NCBI GenBank assembly: GCA_030824495.1
Contig: JAVBXP010000014.1
Coordinates: 1 to 64,000 of the forward strand
Direction: 5' to 3'
Source: a bacterium
GTDB taxonomy: Bacteria > Pseudomonadota > Alphaproteobacteria > Caulobacterales > Caulobacteraceae
DNA: 64,000 nucleotides
Position numbers and translations under genes: made by a program. The notes beneath the pieces are model-generated. The model saw only the letters and a list, made by a program, of their open reading frames with translations, was not told where the DNA came from and did not search any database. Position 1 is the first letter of the stretch. The number at the start of each line of letters is the position of its first letter. Shown piece after piece: positions 35,468 through 44,423 of this stretch.

Positions 35468-36079
35468 TTGCAAGTCCTAGAACTGATCATTTTCGCCGGC
35501 TTGGCCGGGGTCGTGCTTTACCAGCTCTACGCGGTGCTGGGTCGGCGCGTGGGACGGCAGCCCGAGGACACGCCCGCTGCTGACGCCGTTACTAGCGGTG
35601 CGCGCCAGGCGCCCGCGCTGGATCCGGCTGACGACGGCGTGGGTCTGACCGGCCTGCCGGCGATCAAGCATCATGACCCGTCATTCGACCTGTCGCGGTT
35701 CCTCGGTGGCTCCAAAAGCGCCTACGAGATGGTGGTTCGCGCCTTCGCCGCCGGCGATCGCGAGACGTTGAAGAACCTGCTCGCCCCGCCGGTGATGGCC
35801 TCGTTCGAGTCCGTCCTGGCTGATCGCGAGGCGAGGGGCGTCACCGAAAGCGTGGAATTCCTGCATCCGCCGCGCGCCGACCTGGAGCGCGCGGACCTGC
35901 AGGACGACGTCGCCCGGATCACTGTTCGCTTCCTGGCGGAGTTCCGCAGCCGCACCAAGGGCCCGGAAGGCGAAGCTGTCGACGACAAGCGCACCGCCGA
36001 GCTTTGGACCTTCGAGCGCAGCTTGAAGAGCCGTGACCCGAACTGGATTCTCGTCCACGTGGACGCCGCCGAAGCCTAG
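35468..36079 (+). CDS. Tim44/TimA-type membrane adaptor protein
   Basis: 203-residue protein with one N-terminal membrane helix (LELIIFAGLAGVVLYQLYAVLG) and a C-terminal Tim44-like/NTF2-type domain (about 95-203). The latter has FAAGDRETLKNLLAPPVMASFE and TAELWTFERSLKSRDPNWILVHVD. Related alphaproteobacterial proteins are inner-membrane and thought to help export or envelope assembly. The start is inferred as TTG at 35468 with AAGAAG upstream. It is followed by mltA and smr. Confidence 0.82.
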   Translation: MQVLELIIFAGLAGVVLYQLYAVLGRRVGRQPEDTPAADAVTSGARQAPALDPADDGVGLTGLPAIKHHDPSFDLSRFLGGSKSAYEMVVRAFAAGDRETLKNLLAPPVMASFESVLADREARGVTESVEFLHPPRADLERADLQDDVARITVRFLAEFRSRTKGPEGEAVDDKRTAELWTFERSLKSRDPNWILVHVDAAEA

Positions 36080-36177
36080 AAGGGCCGGCTCGCCGTTTTC
36101 CCGCCCCGAACGGGAGGCTAGAAAACACCTGAAATCCCGGCCATGCCGGGACCTCTGATTCAATCCCGGGGGCGATC

Positions 36178-37353
36178 TTGGTTTCTCGACGCATGACGCA
36201 GGGGCTTAGCGGCCATCTGGGCAAGCTGAAGCTCGTTCCGGCCTTGATGCTGACGCTGGCCCTCGCCGCCTGCGTGACGCCCAAGGCGGTGCCGCCGCCC
36301 GCGCCTCGACCCCAGCCGCCTCGCCCGGCGCCGACCCAGCCGAGCCCGACGCCGGCGCGCCCAGAGACCTTCGCCGAATTGCCGGGCTGGGCGCAGGACG
36401 ACCATGCCGCCGGCTATGAGGCCTTCCGCACGACCTGCGGCGTCTCCCGCGATCCGGCCATGGGCGAGATCTGCCGCCGGGCCCGGGCCATAGGTCCCCT
36501 GGATGGCCCCCGCGCCAGAGCGTTTTTCGAAGAAAGCTTCCGGCCTGAACTGCTGGTCGGCGAGGGCGTGCTCACCGCCTACTTCTCACCGGAATATGAG
36601 GCTCGCGACCGGCCGAGCGCCGAATTTTCAGCCCCCGTGCGGGGCAAGCCCGCCGACCTGGTGGGATCGGGCATACCTGGCAAGGACGCGCTGCGTCGCA
36701 CGCCAGACGGCAAGACGGCCCCCTATCCCGACCGCGCGGCCATCGAGTCCACGTCGCCGGGCCAGGCTCTGGCCTGGATGCGGCCTGAGGACTTGTTCTT
36801 CCTGCAGATCCAGGGATCGGGCGTCCTGACCTATCCGAATGGCCGCCGGACCAAGGCGGTGTTCGCCGCGACCAACGGCCGGACTTTTGTCGGCATCGCA
36901 AATCCGATGCGTGATCGCGGGCTGCTGCCGGCCAACAATACATCGGGCGACGCCATTCGCGGATGGCTGGCTGACAATCGCGGCCCCCGCGCCGACGAGG
37001 TGATGCGTCTCAATCCCCGCTACGTGTTCTTTACCCTGGCGCCGGACGACGGCCGCCAGCCGGTTGGGGCGGCGGGTATTCCCCTGCCCCCGGGCCGGGC
37101 CATTGCGATCGACACTGGCCGCAACAGTCTGGGCGAGGTTTTCTTCATCGACGGCGTCGCCCCTACCCTTTCGGGCGCCTTCCCGACCTATCGCCGGACG
37201 GTGATGGCCCTGGACATGGGCGGGGCGATCAAGGGGCCGGTGCGCGCCGACCTCTATATGGGCCATGGTCCTAGCGCCGGCGCCGAGGCTGGACGGGTGC
37301 GCCATACGCTGCGGATGCACCGCCTGGTCCCGAAGGTCGGCCCGAACCGGTGA
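36178..37353 (+). CDS. mltA: Membrane-bound lytic murein transglycosylase A
   Basis: Cleaves peptidoglycan glycan strands to anhydro-muropeptides. 391 residues. An N-terminal signal ends in a lipobox (LALAACVTP, Cys about 38), then a Pro-rich linker, then the MltA domain with GVLTAYFSPEYEAR and LFFLQIQGSGVLTYPNGR, and the 3D domain with IAIDTGR and DLYMGHG carrying the catalytic Asp. TTG at 36178 with GGGGGCG upstream is used; ATG at 36193 is possible. It is coupled to smr by GTGA. Confidence 0.94.
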   Translation: MVSRRMTQGLSGHLGKLKLVPALMLTLALAACVTPKAVPPPAPRPQPPRPAPTQPSPTPARPETFAELPGWAQDDHAAGYEAFRTTCGVSRDPAMGEICRRARAIGPLDGPRARAFFEESFRPELLVGEGVLTAYFSPEYEARDRPSAEFSAPVRGKPADLVGSGIPGKDALRRTPDGKTAPYPDRAAIESTSPGQALAWMRPEDLFFLQIQGSGVLTYPNGRRTKAVFAATNGRTFVGIANPMRDRGLLPANNTSGDAIRGWLADNRGPRADEVMRLNPRYVFFTLAPDDGRQPVGAAGIPLPPGRAIAIDTGRNSLGEVFFIDGVAPTLSGAFPTYRRTVMALDMGGAIKGPVRADLYMGHGPSAGAEAGRVRHTLRMHRLVPKVGPNR

Positions 37354-37925
37354 AACGGCCCATCCGGCCTGAGGAGCAGAAGCTCTGGTCGATGGTCGCA
37401 GCCACCGTCCACCGCAAGCCGGGCCGCAAGGCGCCGCCGCCTGAAGCCGTGATCGCTCCAGCGCCGGCCGCCCAGCCTCAACCCAAGACCCCCGGCCCGC
37501 CGCCGGTTCCGGTCTGGGACGGCGCGCCCTTTACGGTCGGAGAATTGGTCAAGGGCCCGCCGCGCGCCGGATCGCCCCAGCTGCGCAACAGCGGCGAGCG
37601 AGACATCGAGCCGCGTCGCAAGCATCGGATCGCCAAGGAACGCGATGCAATCGGCGCCCGCATCGATTTGCACGGCCTGGATCAGGAACGAGCCCAGGCC
37701 GCGCTCGAGGCCTTTGTGCTACGGGCCTGGGATGAGGGCTATCGCGCGGTTCTGGTGATCACCGGCAAGGGCGCTCGCGGCGGCGGGGTGCTGCGCAAGC
37801 GGGCTCCGGAATGGCTGGCCTCGCCGGCCCTGCGCGGCGTCGTCGCCGGGGTTTCAGAGGCGCACCAACGACACGGCGGCGAGGGCGCGCTTTATGTGGC
37901 GCTGAAGTTAAAGCCGCACGGCTGA
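37350..37925 (+). CDS. Smr-domain protein
   Basis: 191-residue protein with a Pro/Lys-rich, likely unstructured N-terminal half and a C-terminal Smr domain (about 104-191): IDLHGLDQERAQAALEAFV, VITGKGARGGGVLRKRAPEWL and the closing HGGEGALYVALK. Smr domains of this type nick DNA or RNA, or act in ribosome rescue; the role here is unknown. It starts with GTG overlapping the mltA stop. Confidence 0.9.
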   Translation: MKRPIRPEEQKLWSMVAATVHRKPGRKAPPPEAVIAPAPAAQPQPKTPGPPPVPVWDGAPFTVGELVKGPPRAGSPQLRNSGERDIEPRRKHRIAKERDAIGARIDLHGLDQERAQAALEAFVLRAWDEGYRAVLVITGKGARGGGVLRKRAPEWLASPALRGVVAGVSEAHQRHGGEGALYVALKLKPHG

Positions 37926-38003
37926 GGTCAAATTACCGTTTGGCCCTGGTAAGTTGGGCCCTGGCACCCGACATAGTGGCCAAACAATCAAAGGAAACGT
38001 GTC

Positions 38004-38972
38004 TTGAAGTTGCCTAAAGTCGCCGCCGTCCTTGGCCTGTCGCTCGTGATGGGCCTGTCGCTCGCGTCCGAAGCGGACGCCCGTCGCGGTGGAAGCTTCG
38101 GCAGCCGGGGCGCACGCACCTATAGCGCGCCGCCGCCGACCAAGACCGCCCCCACCCAGACCGCGCCGGTTGAACGTTCGATGACCTCGCCGCAGGCCGC
38201 TCAGCCTGGCGCGGCCAATGCGGCGCGTCCGCAAACGGCCAATCCGATGAACGCGCCCAAGCGCGGTGGCATCCTCGGCAACCGGCTCTTCCAGGGCCTG
38301 ATGGTCGGCGGTCTGATCGGCATGCTGCTCGGTCACGGGTTCGGCGCGGGCCTGGCCGGCGCCCTGGGAGGCATCCTGCAGATCGCTCTGCTGGCTCTCG
38401 CCGGTATGCTGATCTTCAAGTTCTTCGCCAATCGCCGGCGTACAGCGACCGCGGCGGCGGCCGGCCCGATGGCCGCGGCCGGTAACACCAGCTTCCGCTC
38501 GCCCTTCGACGTCCAGCAACCTGCCTCGGGCGGCTATGCGCCCGCCGCCGCGCCCTATGCCGGCGAGGATTTTGGCGTGCAGACCGCCGACCGTGAGGTC
38601 TTCGAGCGCATGCTGCGCGAAGTCCAGGAGGCATTCGGTCGCGAGGACTATGCCGCGATCCGCGAGCGCAGCACGCCTGAGATCATGAGCTATCTGGCCG
38701 AAGAACTCAGCCAGAACGCGACGCGAGGCGTCCGCAACCAGGTCAGCGACGTCCAGATGCTGGAAGGTGATGTGGCCGAGGCTTGGCGCGAAGGCGACGT
38801 CGAGTACGCGACCGCCGCCCTGCGCTATTCCAGCCGCGACTGGATGGTTGATCGCGAGAGCGGCGCCGTCGTTGAGGGCGATCCAAACGCCGTCACCGAG
38901 ACGACCGAACTGTGGACCTTCGTCCGCACTCCTGGCCAAGCCTGGAAGTTGTCGGCGATCCAAGAGGCGTAA
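38004..38972 (+). CDS. Tim44-domain membrane protein
   Basis: 322 residues: signal peptide (about 1-26), a low-complexity Ser/Thr/Pro/Ala region, two Gly-rich membrane segments (about 90-134, LFQGLMVGGLIGMLLGHGFGAG and GILQIALLALAGMLIFKFF), and a Tim44-like C-terminal domain (about 195-322, VFERMLREVQEAFGREDYAAIRE and ELWTFVRTPGQAWKLSAIQ). The function in bacteria is not established. TTG at 38004 is supported by AAGGA upstream. It is the second Tim44-type protein within 3 kb. Confidence 0.85.
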   Translation: MKLPKVAAVLGLSLVMGLSLASEADARRGGSFGSRGARTYSAPPPTKTAPTQTAPVERSMTSPQAAQPGAANAARPQTANPMNAPKRGGILGNRLFQGLMVGGLIGMLLGHGFGAGLAGALGGILQIALLALAGMLIFKFFANRRRTATAAAAGPMAAAGNTSFRSPFDVQQPASGGYAPAAAPYAGEDFGVQTADREVFERMLREVQEAFGREDYAAIRERSTPEIMSYLAEELSQNATRGVRNQVSDVQMLEGDVAEAWREGDVEYATAALRYSSRDWMVDRESGAVVEGDPNAVTETTELWTFVRTPGQAWKLSAIQEA

Positions 38973-38988
38973 GCCCACCCCTCCTCTC

Positions 38989-39046
38989 GTGATGGCCGGG
39001 CGTTGTCCCGGCCATCCACTATTTGCAGCACTCAGTCGGGGATGAC
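38989..39046. repeat. Extragenic palindrome, family C
   Basis: GATGGCCGGG-CGTTGT-CCCGGCCATC is a perfect 10-bp stem (38991-39016) with a trailing GGGGATGAC end. It lies between convergent genes and may double as a transcription end. Related to 51083-51186. Confidence 0.8.
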
Positions 39047-39065
39047 GGACGCCTGCGCAGGGCGC

Positions 39066-39482
39066 TCATCGCCAGATCTGCGCGGCCTTGGCGATTTCAG
39101 GTTGGCTGAGGCGAGCGCTAAGTTGCTCGCCCTCGATCATGCAGGCGGCGGTGGCCCGGCCGGCGCTTGTTCCCGTGACCACACAGACCGCGTCACGTGC
39201 GAACGCCGCGGCCATCAGACGCTGCTTGGCGTCGTCGGCGCTTGAAGTGCGCATCACGCGGGGGTCGAGGACCTGAAGCTCCACCCAGGTGCTGGGTGAG
39301 GGCTCAAGGGCGATGCACAGTCGCCCTCCGTCTATGACGTGAAGCACCGGACCCCTGATCTGAGCGCCCACAGCCGGCGCTTCGCCGCGGCACAGTGACG
39401 TCGTGGCTTGAGCCTCGGTCGCCACCAGGGCGACGCCGAGCATAAGGCCAAGAGCGATCATGATGCGCTTCGAGCGGGACAC
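39066..39482 (-). CDS. Secreted hypothetical protein, possible degenerate nuclease-fold (SNase-like)
   Basis: 138 residues with signal peptide 1-26 (ending TEAQATT). The mature part contains GPVLHVIDGGRLCIALEPS, which resembles the VVDGDTL start of thermonuclease-like domains but lacks the catalytic Asp/Arg/Glu pattern, and three cysteines. Any nuclease role is therefore doubtful. GTG at 39482 has AAAGG upstream. No operon partners are evident. Confidence 0.6.
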   Translation of the reverse strand: MSRSKRIMIALGLMLGVALVATEAQATTSLCRGEAPAVGAQIRGPVLHVIDGGRLCIALEPSPSTWVELQVLDPRVMRTSSADDAKQRLMAAAFARDAVCVVTGTSAGRATAACMIEGEQLSARLSQPEIAKAAQIWR

Positions 39483-39659
39483 GGGGGAGCCTTTCTGGTC
39501 CTCTTCCGTAAAGCGCGGGCGGGCGCTCTTTGTTCCTTGATCTTGACGCTGGCCTTATGCGCCGCGCCGTCTTGCGTATCGAACCCTTACGCGCCGATCG
39601 CCATGCTGTCGGGGATGGCCAAGCCGTGCGCCGGCCAGCGTTTCTCGATAGAGGCGATC

Positions 39660-40097
39660 ATGTCGCAACAGACTTTCCACCCCACCATCAGCCTGTCCCA
39701 ACTGCTTGCCGAGGCCGGCGTCCGCTCGGCCAGCAACATCCGCGTCACGGGCCCCGGCAGCCTGCCCGCGCTGCTATGGCTCTGCCGGCGCGGCTACGAG
39801 CGGGTCGGCTGCTTGCAGGCGGGCCGCCGCTCGCCCGCCGACGACGCCGAGGCGCTTCTCGTGGCGCATACCGCAACCGGCGCCTGGTTGGCCGATCTGC
39901 TGGACCGCGGGCCGCATGTCCGCGAGGGCGGGGTGATGATCGTCCAGACCGCCCATGCACCGGCCGCCAATGACGGGGTAGTGGAGGCGGTGTTCCGCGC
40001 CCACGGCTTCAATGTGGTTCGCCGGTTGTCCGGGGCGCATCGCAACGTCCTGGTCGCGAGACGGGCCGCCGCTGGCGATCTGCGTGAGGCGGCCTAA
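39660..40097 (+). CDS. Hypothetical protein, first gene of a three-gene unknown operon
   Basis: A 145-residue protein of unknown function. It has an alternating helix/strand pattern (LLAEAGVRSASNIRVTG, ALLWLCRRGYERVGCLQ, VREGGVMIVQTAHA, FRAHGFNVVRRLSG, RNVLVARR) that recalls part of a Rossmann-type fold, with no cofactor motif. ATG at 39660 has GAGG upstream. Two bases separate it from the solo LysR-like gene, so cotranscription is very likely. Confidence 0.65.
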   Translation: MSQQTFHPTISLSQLLAEAGVRSASNIRVTGPGSLPALLWLCRRGYERVGCLQAGRRSPADDAEALLVAHTATGAWLADLLDRGPHVREGGVMIVQTAHAPAANDGVVEAVFRAHGFNVVRRLSGAHRNVLVARRAAAGDLREAA

Positions 40098-40099
40098 TC

Positions 40100-40777
40100 A
40101 TGGAGCTTTCGTACCGCACCTATACCAGCCCGATCTCGGCCTGGCGCACGCCGCGCCGGCGCGAACGCCTGACGCTTGGCGTCGCCTGCTCGCTGAACTG
40201 GGGCCCGCTGCGCGATCTGATCGGCCGGTATCGCCGACGGCGGCCGGAGGTCGATCTGGTGATCGAGGATCTCGACGAAACGTCTATGGCCGATCGCATT
40301 CCTGGCCGGCGCGTGGATATCGCCGTGGCGCTGCACGACGCCGGCGCGCCGGGCTGGCGCTCGACGCCGCTGTGGAGTGAGCCTTTGATGGCCTTCATGG
40401 CCGAAGGTCATCCGCTGGCGGCCTGCAACAGCGTCGCATCGGCGGCGCTGCGAGAGACCCCGATCCTGATGGCCGGGAACGGGGCCGGTGACAGGGCGCT
40501 GCAACGGGCGATCATCGGGGCGCTCGGCGGCCCGCCGAACTTTCTTCACTACGCGGTGCAGCGCGACAACCTGATTGACCTGACGGCCCTGGGGTTCGGG
40601 GTGACGATCGCTGGGGGCTCGGCTCTGGGCGCCTTCTATCCGGGGGTTTGCGCCCGTCCCCTGGAAAGCGAGAGCGCCTGGCTGTCCTACTGCGCCTTCT
40701 GGTCCGCTGAGAACGAGCGGCCGGCGCTGAGGCGGTTCCTGGACGCCGCCCGGGGCGTGGAGATCGCTGGTGCATGA
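40100..40777 (+). CDS. Stand-alone LysR-type substrate-binding domain protein (no HTH)
   Basis: A 225-residue protein that matches only the effector-binding half of LysR regulators: RERLTLGVACSLNWGPLRDLIGRYRRRRPEVDLVIEDLD, then VDIAVALHDAGAPGWRSTPLW, then GFGVTIAGGSA. No helix-turn-helix is present upstream in any frame, and there is no signal peptide. It could titrate a ligand, pair with another regulator, or act as a cytosolic sensor. It is embedded between an unknown gene (2-bp gap) and a 56-residue membrane protein (8-bp overlap). Confidence 0.75.
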   Translation: MELSYRTYTSPISAWRTPRRRERLTLGVACSLNWGPLRDLIGRYRRRRPEVDLVIEDLDETSMADRIPGRRVDIAVALHDAGAPGWRSTPLWSEPLMAFMAEGHPLAACNSVASAALRETPILMAGNGAGDRALQRAIIGALGGPPNFLHYAVQRDNLIDLTALGFGVTIAGGSALGAFYPGVCARPLESESAWLSYCAFWSAENERPALRRFLDAARGVEIAGA

Positions 40778-40940
40778 GCGCCAAGCGCCCGGTTGGCGGC
40801 GCGAGGCCCGCCGCGATTTCTGGGGCAATCTGGGGATAGCGGCGATGGTGTTGATCCTGCTGGGGGCGGTGGCGATCGCCCGGCAGGCCGAGGGCCAGGA
40901 GGCGCCGGCCGCCACGACGACGCGCGACGGGAGCGCTTAG
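40770..40940 (+). CDS. Small single-pass membrane protein
   Basis: 56 residues from GTG 40770, whose GGAG ribosome site (40759-40762) lies in the preceding gene. It has a basic N-terminus (RQAPGWRREARRD), one membrane helix (about WGNLGIAAMVLILLGAVAIA), and a polar Ala/Thr tail. The positive-inside rule puts the N-terminus in the cytosol. The frame overlaps the stop of the LysR-like gene by 8 bp. The function is unknown. Confidence 0.6.
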   Translation: MHERQAPGWRREARRDFWGNLGIAAMVLILLGAVAIARQAEGQEAPAATTTRDGSA

Positions 40941-40982
40941 GCTTGCCGGCCGTTATGCCTGGGCAATTCGGAGGACGTCCCC

Positions 40983-41288
40983 ATGAGCAAGCCGGTCACA
41001 GTCACCATTCCGCACGAACTCGGCCGGGCGGAGGCGCGCAAGCGGATCGAGGACGGGATCAGCCGCATGGGCCATCAGTTCGATGGGGTGAAGCTGACCA
41101 AGGCGTGGGACGGTGATCGATTGAGCTTCTCGGCGAAGGTCGTCGGTCAGGCGGTGGCCGGCCGCCTGGACGTCATGGAGGAAGCCGTCCGCATGGAGGT
41201 CGATCTGCCGCCGTTCTTCGCCATGATCGCCGACAAGGTGAAGGGCCGGCTGAAGAAGGAAGGCCAGCTCATGTTGGAGAAGAAATAG
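40983..41288 (+). CDS. Polyhydroxyalkanoic acid system family protein
   Basis: A 101-residue protein resembling the PHA granule region family (KPVTVTIPHELGRAEARKRIEDGI at the start, GQAVAGRLDVMEEAVRMEVDLP in the middle, basic helical C-terminus). The role is not established; no PHA synthase or phasin gene is nearby. ATG at 40983 has GGAGG upstream. The last 20 bp overlap, tail to tail, with the CPBP protease gene. Confidence 0.8.
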   Translation: MSKPVTVTIPHELGRAEARKRIEDGISRMGHQFDGVKLTKAWDGDRLSFSAKVVGQAVAGRLDVMEEAVRMEVDLPPFFAMIADKVKGRLKKEGQLMLEKK

Positions 41289-42153
41289 ATCCCATCAGCC
41301 GCGGCATGCGACGGGTGATCTCCACGGCCCAGATCATGTAGAGGGCGAGCCCCACCTCGCCCAGGATGTCATCGACGTCTCCAGCCACGCCGGGGTCCTC
41401 GGGCAGCATCGGTCCCTGGATGAGGGCGAGCATCAGGTTGGTGGCGACGTGGGCGCCTATCGCAAATTCCAGCCCGCCAAGCCGTAGCGCCGCCCAAGCG
41501 AATGCAGCGCCGGCCAGCGCCCGGGCGGCCAAGGCGGTCGGGTCGAACTCCAGGTGAAAAAGGGCGAAGACGATGGCGTTGATGGCGATGACCAGCCAGG
41601 TGCGCTTTGTCAGGGCCGCGGTCTGCTGAAGCAGGTAGCCGCGAAACACCACCTCTTCGGCGGTGGCCGCTACGAACAGGCCGACAATCACCGCGGCGAC
41701 GTAGGCGAGCTTGAGGCCCATCGAATAGGTCGGGTCGAAGATCGGATATTCGAACTGGCCGTCGAGGATCACCACGTCGATGGTCATGACCACCCCGACG
41801 CCGATCATGGTCAGGGCCGCGCCCCACAGCACCAGATTCCAGCGGAACTCCGGCGCGGCGGTCAGCCAGCTCTTCAGCGGTCGGGCGAAGACATAGTGCG
41901 CGGCCAGCATGATCCCGAAAGCCAGCCCGCCCAGGCCTGCGCCGAGTTGAAGCACGTAGATCGCCGAGCGCTGAAGCTTGGGATCGGCCGTCACCGCGAA
42001 GATGTCGCCATTGGTCGACAGGGCGATGGTCACCGCGATGACGATGCTGAGCACGAAGAACACGATCGGGGCCGCCAGCGCCATGGCGGCGATGCGCGCC
42101 CAGCGGCGGTCGCGCTCGGTGATGGCCTGCAGAAAGGGAAATTCAGCGATCAC
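41269..42153 (-). CDS. CPBP-family intramembrane metalloprotease
   Basis: 294 residues with about eight hydrophobic segments. The CAAX-protease/bacteriocin-processing (CPBP) motifs are present: EEVVFRGYLLQ with the Glu pair and Arg, then FALFHLEFD, then HVATN, giving the His/Glu metal site inside the membrane. Relatives process or resist peptides, or act in envelope stress; the substrate is unknown. It is convergent with the PHA-system gene, sharing 20 bp. Confidence 0.88.
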   Translation of the reverse strand: MIAEFPFLQAITERDRRWARIAAMALAAPIVFFVLSIVIAVTIALSTNGDIFAVTADPKLQRSAIYVLQLGAGLGGLAFGIMLAAHYVFARPLKSWLTAAPEFRWNLVLWGAALTMIGVGVVMTIDVVILDGQFEYPIFDPTYSMGLKLAYVAAVIVGLFVAATAEEVVFRGYLLQQTAALTKRTWLVIAINAIVFALFHLEFDPTALAARALAGAAFAWAALRLGGLEFAIGAHVATNLMLALIQGPMLPEDPGVAGDVDDILGEVGLALYMIWAVEITRRMPRLMGSISSPT

Positions 42154-42330
42154 GGCTTAACGATCTGTGGGCCAGGGAAGCGGAGCCAGGGCGGCCCTGG
42201 CATTTAGCCGTATCCGGTCGATGGACGCAGGAATTCCTCGCTGCGGACCTTGAAATATGTTCCCCCGACAACCCCACTCGAACCTTTGGGTGGGTTCTTC
42301 GTTGGTAGCTCAGACAGTGGAGCTTCCTCG

Positions 42331-42576
42331 ATGACCCTGACCCGTGCGGTCACGCCGATGCCAGATTTCGTGAAGGTCGCCCTCAATGAGCGAAGCTTGA
42401 ACGCCGCTTATGAAGCCCGCCCGCCGTTTCAGCGGAACGACTACCTGACCTGGATCCTCCGTGCCCGGAAGGAAGAGACGCGGCGCAAGCGCCTAGCCCA
42501 GATGCTGGACGAGCTTGAGGACGGCGACGTCTATATGAAGATGACCTGGAAGCCGTCGTCGGCGGCCGTTCGATAG
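42331..42576 (+). CDS. YdeI/OmpD-associated family small protein
   Basis: 81 residues matching the C-terminal part of YdeI-type proteins: LNERSLNAAYEARPPFQRNDYLTWI, then KRLAQMLDELEDGDVYMKM. It lacks the N-terminal DUF1801-like half found in longer members. ATG at 42331 with GGAG at 42319-42322. The function is unclear; some relatives are called bacteriocin-protection proteins. It is convergent with hisE, 1 bp between ends. Confidence 0.75.
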   Translation: MTLTRAVTPMPDFVKVALNERSLNAAYEARPPFQRNDYLTWILRARKEETRRKRLAQMLDELEDGDVYMKMTWKPSSAAVR

Positions 42577-42577
42577 C

Positions 42578-42907
42578 CTAGGCCGAGGGCCGTGAGGCTT
42601 TCTCGGCGAGGCCGGAGGTTCCCTCGCGGGCTTCGAGTTTGGCGGCGACGTCGTCGAGGCTGACGCCGGCGCGGGCCAGCAGGACCAGCCAGTGATAGAT
42701 CAGGTCGGCGCTCTCGGCGGCTAGGCCGTCCTGGTCGCCCTGGGCGGCGGCGATCACCGCCTCGACGGCTTCCTCGCCGAACTTCTTGGCGGCGCGCTCG
42801 ACGCCGTCCGAGAGCAGCTTGGCGGTGTAGGAACTGGACGGATCGGCGCCCTTGCGAGCCTCGATGGTGGCGGCCAGGCGCTCAAGCGTCTCGGTGAAGC
42901 GGGTCAT
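42578..42907 (-). CDS. hisE: Phosphoribosyl-ATP pyrophosphatase
   Basis: Second step of histidine synthesis, 109 residues, MazG-like helical fold. [29 protein letters not shown] carries the acidic Mg-binding residues, and [13 protein letters not shown] follows. Last gene of hisBHAFE; its ATG overlaps the hisF stop (ATGA). Confidence 0.96.
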   Translation of the reverse strand: MTRFTETLERLAATIEARKGADPSSSYTAKLLSDGVERAAKKFGEEAVEAVIAAAQGDQDGLAAESADLIYHWLVLLARAGVSLDDVAAKLEAREGTSGLAEKASRPSA

Positions 42908-43692
42908 GCGAGCTCTCGAACCGGAATACGGGCCTCCGCCATCGCCCGCTTGGCCTGCGCGACCGAAACCTCGCCGAAGTGGAAGATCGAGGCGGCCAGC
43001 ACGGCGTCGGCGCCGCCTTTGGTCACGGCCTCGACCATGTGCTGGGCGTTGCCGGCCCCGCCCGAGGCGATGACCGGCACGTTCACGGCGCTGGTCACGG
43101 CCTTCAGCAGGTCCAGATCGTAGCCGTTCTTGGCTCCGTCACGGTCCATCGAGGTCAGCAGGATCTCGCCCGCCCCGCGCTTCACGGCGTTGACCGCGTA
43201 CTCCACCACGTCGAGGCCGGTGTCGGTGCGGCCGCCATAGGTGAAGACCCGCCAGCCGTCATTACGACCCGCGCCGCCAGAAACGGTGGCGCCGTGCTTG
43301 GCGTCGATGGCCACGACAACGGCCTGGGAGCCGAACGCATCTGCGCAGGCGCTGATCAGGTCGGGGTTCTCGACGGCCGCGGTATTGACCGAAATCTTGT
43401 CGGCGCCGGCCAGCAGAAGCCGCCGGGCGTCTTCGACCTGGCGGATGCCGCCGCCGACGCTGAGCGGCATGAAGCAGACATCGGCGGTGCGGGCGATGAC
43501 GTCGAGGATCGCCCCGCGTCGCTCGTGGCTGGCGGTGATGTCCAGGAACATCAGCTCGTCGGCGCCAGCGGCGTCATAGGCGGTGGCTTGCTCTACCGGA
43601 TCGCCGGCGTCGCGCAGCGAGACGAAATTGACGCCCTTCACCACACGGCCGTCCTTGACGTCCAGGCAGGGAATGACGCGAACCCGCAGCAT
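42904..43692 (-). CDS. hisF: Imidazole glycerol phosphate synthase subunit HisF
   Basis: Cyclase (beta/alpha)8 barrel that, with HisH, makes imidazole glycerol phosphate and AICAR. 262 residues. [15 protein letters not shown] at 7-21 carries catalytic Asp11, and [19 protein letters not shown] the second catalytic Asp. ATG at 43692 shares one base with the hisA stop (TGATG); the open frame runs further upstream within hisA but is not coding there. Confidence 0.97.
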   Translation of the reverse strand: MLRVRVIPCLDVKDGRVVKGVNFVSLRDAGDPVEQATAYDAAGADELMFLDITASHERRGAILDVIARTADVCFMPLSVGGGIRQVEDARRLLLAGADKISVNTAAVENPDLISACADAFGSQAVVVAIDAKHGATVSGGAGRNDGWRVFTYGGRTDTGLDVVEYAVNAVKRGAGEILLTSMDRDGAKNGYDLDLLKAVTSAVNVPVIASGGAGNAQHMVEAVTKGGADAVLAASIFHFGEVSVAQAKRAMAEARIPVRELA

Positions 43693-44423
43693 CAGGCGGC
43701 GACCTTCAGGGCTTCTTCCGGCGAGATCGCGCCGTTGTAGAGCGCGCGGCCGAGCACGGCCCCGGCGATCGGCACGCCCTTGCGCGCCTTCAGCTTGACG
43801 ATGTCGTCGATGGTGGCCAGGCCGCCGGCGGCGATCACCGGGATGGCGACGGCGTCGGCGATGGCGCCGAAGGCCTCGACATTGAAGCCCATGACGGTGC
43901 CGTCGCGGTCGATGTCGGTGATAATCAGGGCGCCCACGCCGGCGTCCTCGAAGCGCTTGGCCACGGTGACGGCGTCTAGGTCGGAGCTTTCGGTCCAACC
44001 TTGGGTCGCGACCTTGCCGGCGCGCACATCGACGGAGACGGCGATCTGCTCGGGCCACAGCTTGGCGGCTTGCTTGACGATCTCCGGCTCGGTCACCGCG
44101 ACGGTGCCGAGGATCACGCGGCTGACGCCGGCCTCGATCCAGCGCTCGATGTCCTTCAGGCTGCGGATGCCGCCGCCCAGTTGGACGGGGATCGACACGG
44201 CCTGGAGAATGGCCTCGACGGCCTGCTCATTGATGGCCTTGCCCTGCACGGCGCCGTTCAGGTCGACCACGTGCACCCAGTGGAAGCCGGACTCCACGAA
44301 GCTGGCGGCCTGGGCGGCGGGCGAGGTGTTGAACACCGTTGCGGTGCTGAGATCGCCATGCAGGACGCGCACGCATTGGCCGTCCTTGAGATCGATGGCC
44401 GGGTAAAGGATCACGGTCGCCAC
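43692..44423 (-). CDS. hisA: Phosphoribosylformimino-5-aminoimidazole carboxamide ribotide isomerase
   Basis: Amadori isomerase of histidine synthesis, 243 residues, barrel paralogous to His[19 protein letters not shown] holds the catalytic Asp; LGGGIRSL and [12 protein letters not shown] bind phosphate. It overlaps the 3' end of hisH by 13 bp. Confidence 0.97.
   Translation of the reverse strand: MATVILYPAIDLKDGQCVRVLHGDLSTATVFNTSPAAQAASFVESGFHWVHVVDLNGAVQGKAINEQAVEAILQAVSIPVQLGGGIRSLKDIERWIEAGVSRVILGTVAVTEPEIVKQAAKLWPEQIAVSVDVRAGKVATQGWTESSDLDAVTVAKRFEDAGVGALIITDIDRDGTVMGFNVEAFGAIADAVAIPVIAAGGLATIDDIVKLKARKGVPIAGAVLGRALYNGAISPEEALKVAA

Noticed and set aside
36050..36066. CCACGTGGA as another parS-like site
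   Set aside because: Only the CACGTG centre matches; the flanking TTT/AAA are missing, as expected by chance.
42286..42330. tRNA-like fragment resembling a D-arm (TTGGTAGCTCAGACAGTGGAGC)
   Set aside because: No anticodon arm, T-arm or acceptor stem can be built around it, and it is directly followed by the YdeI-like start with its own ribosome site.
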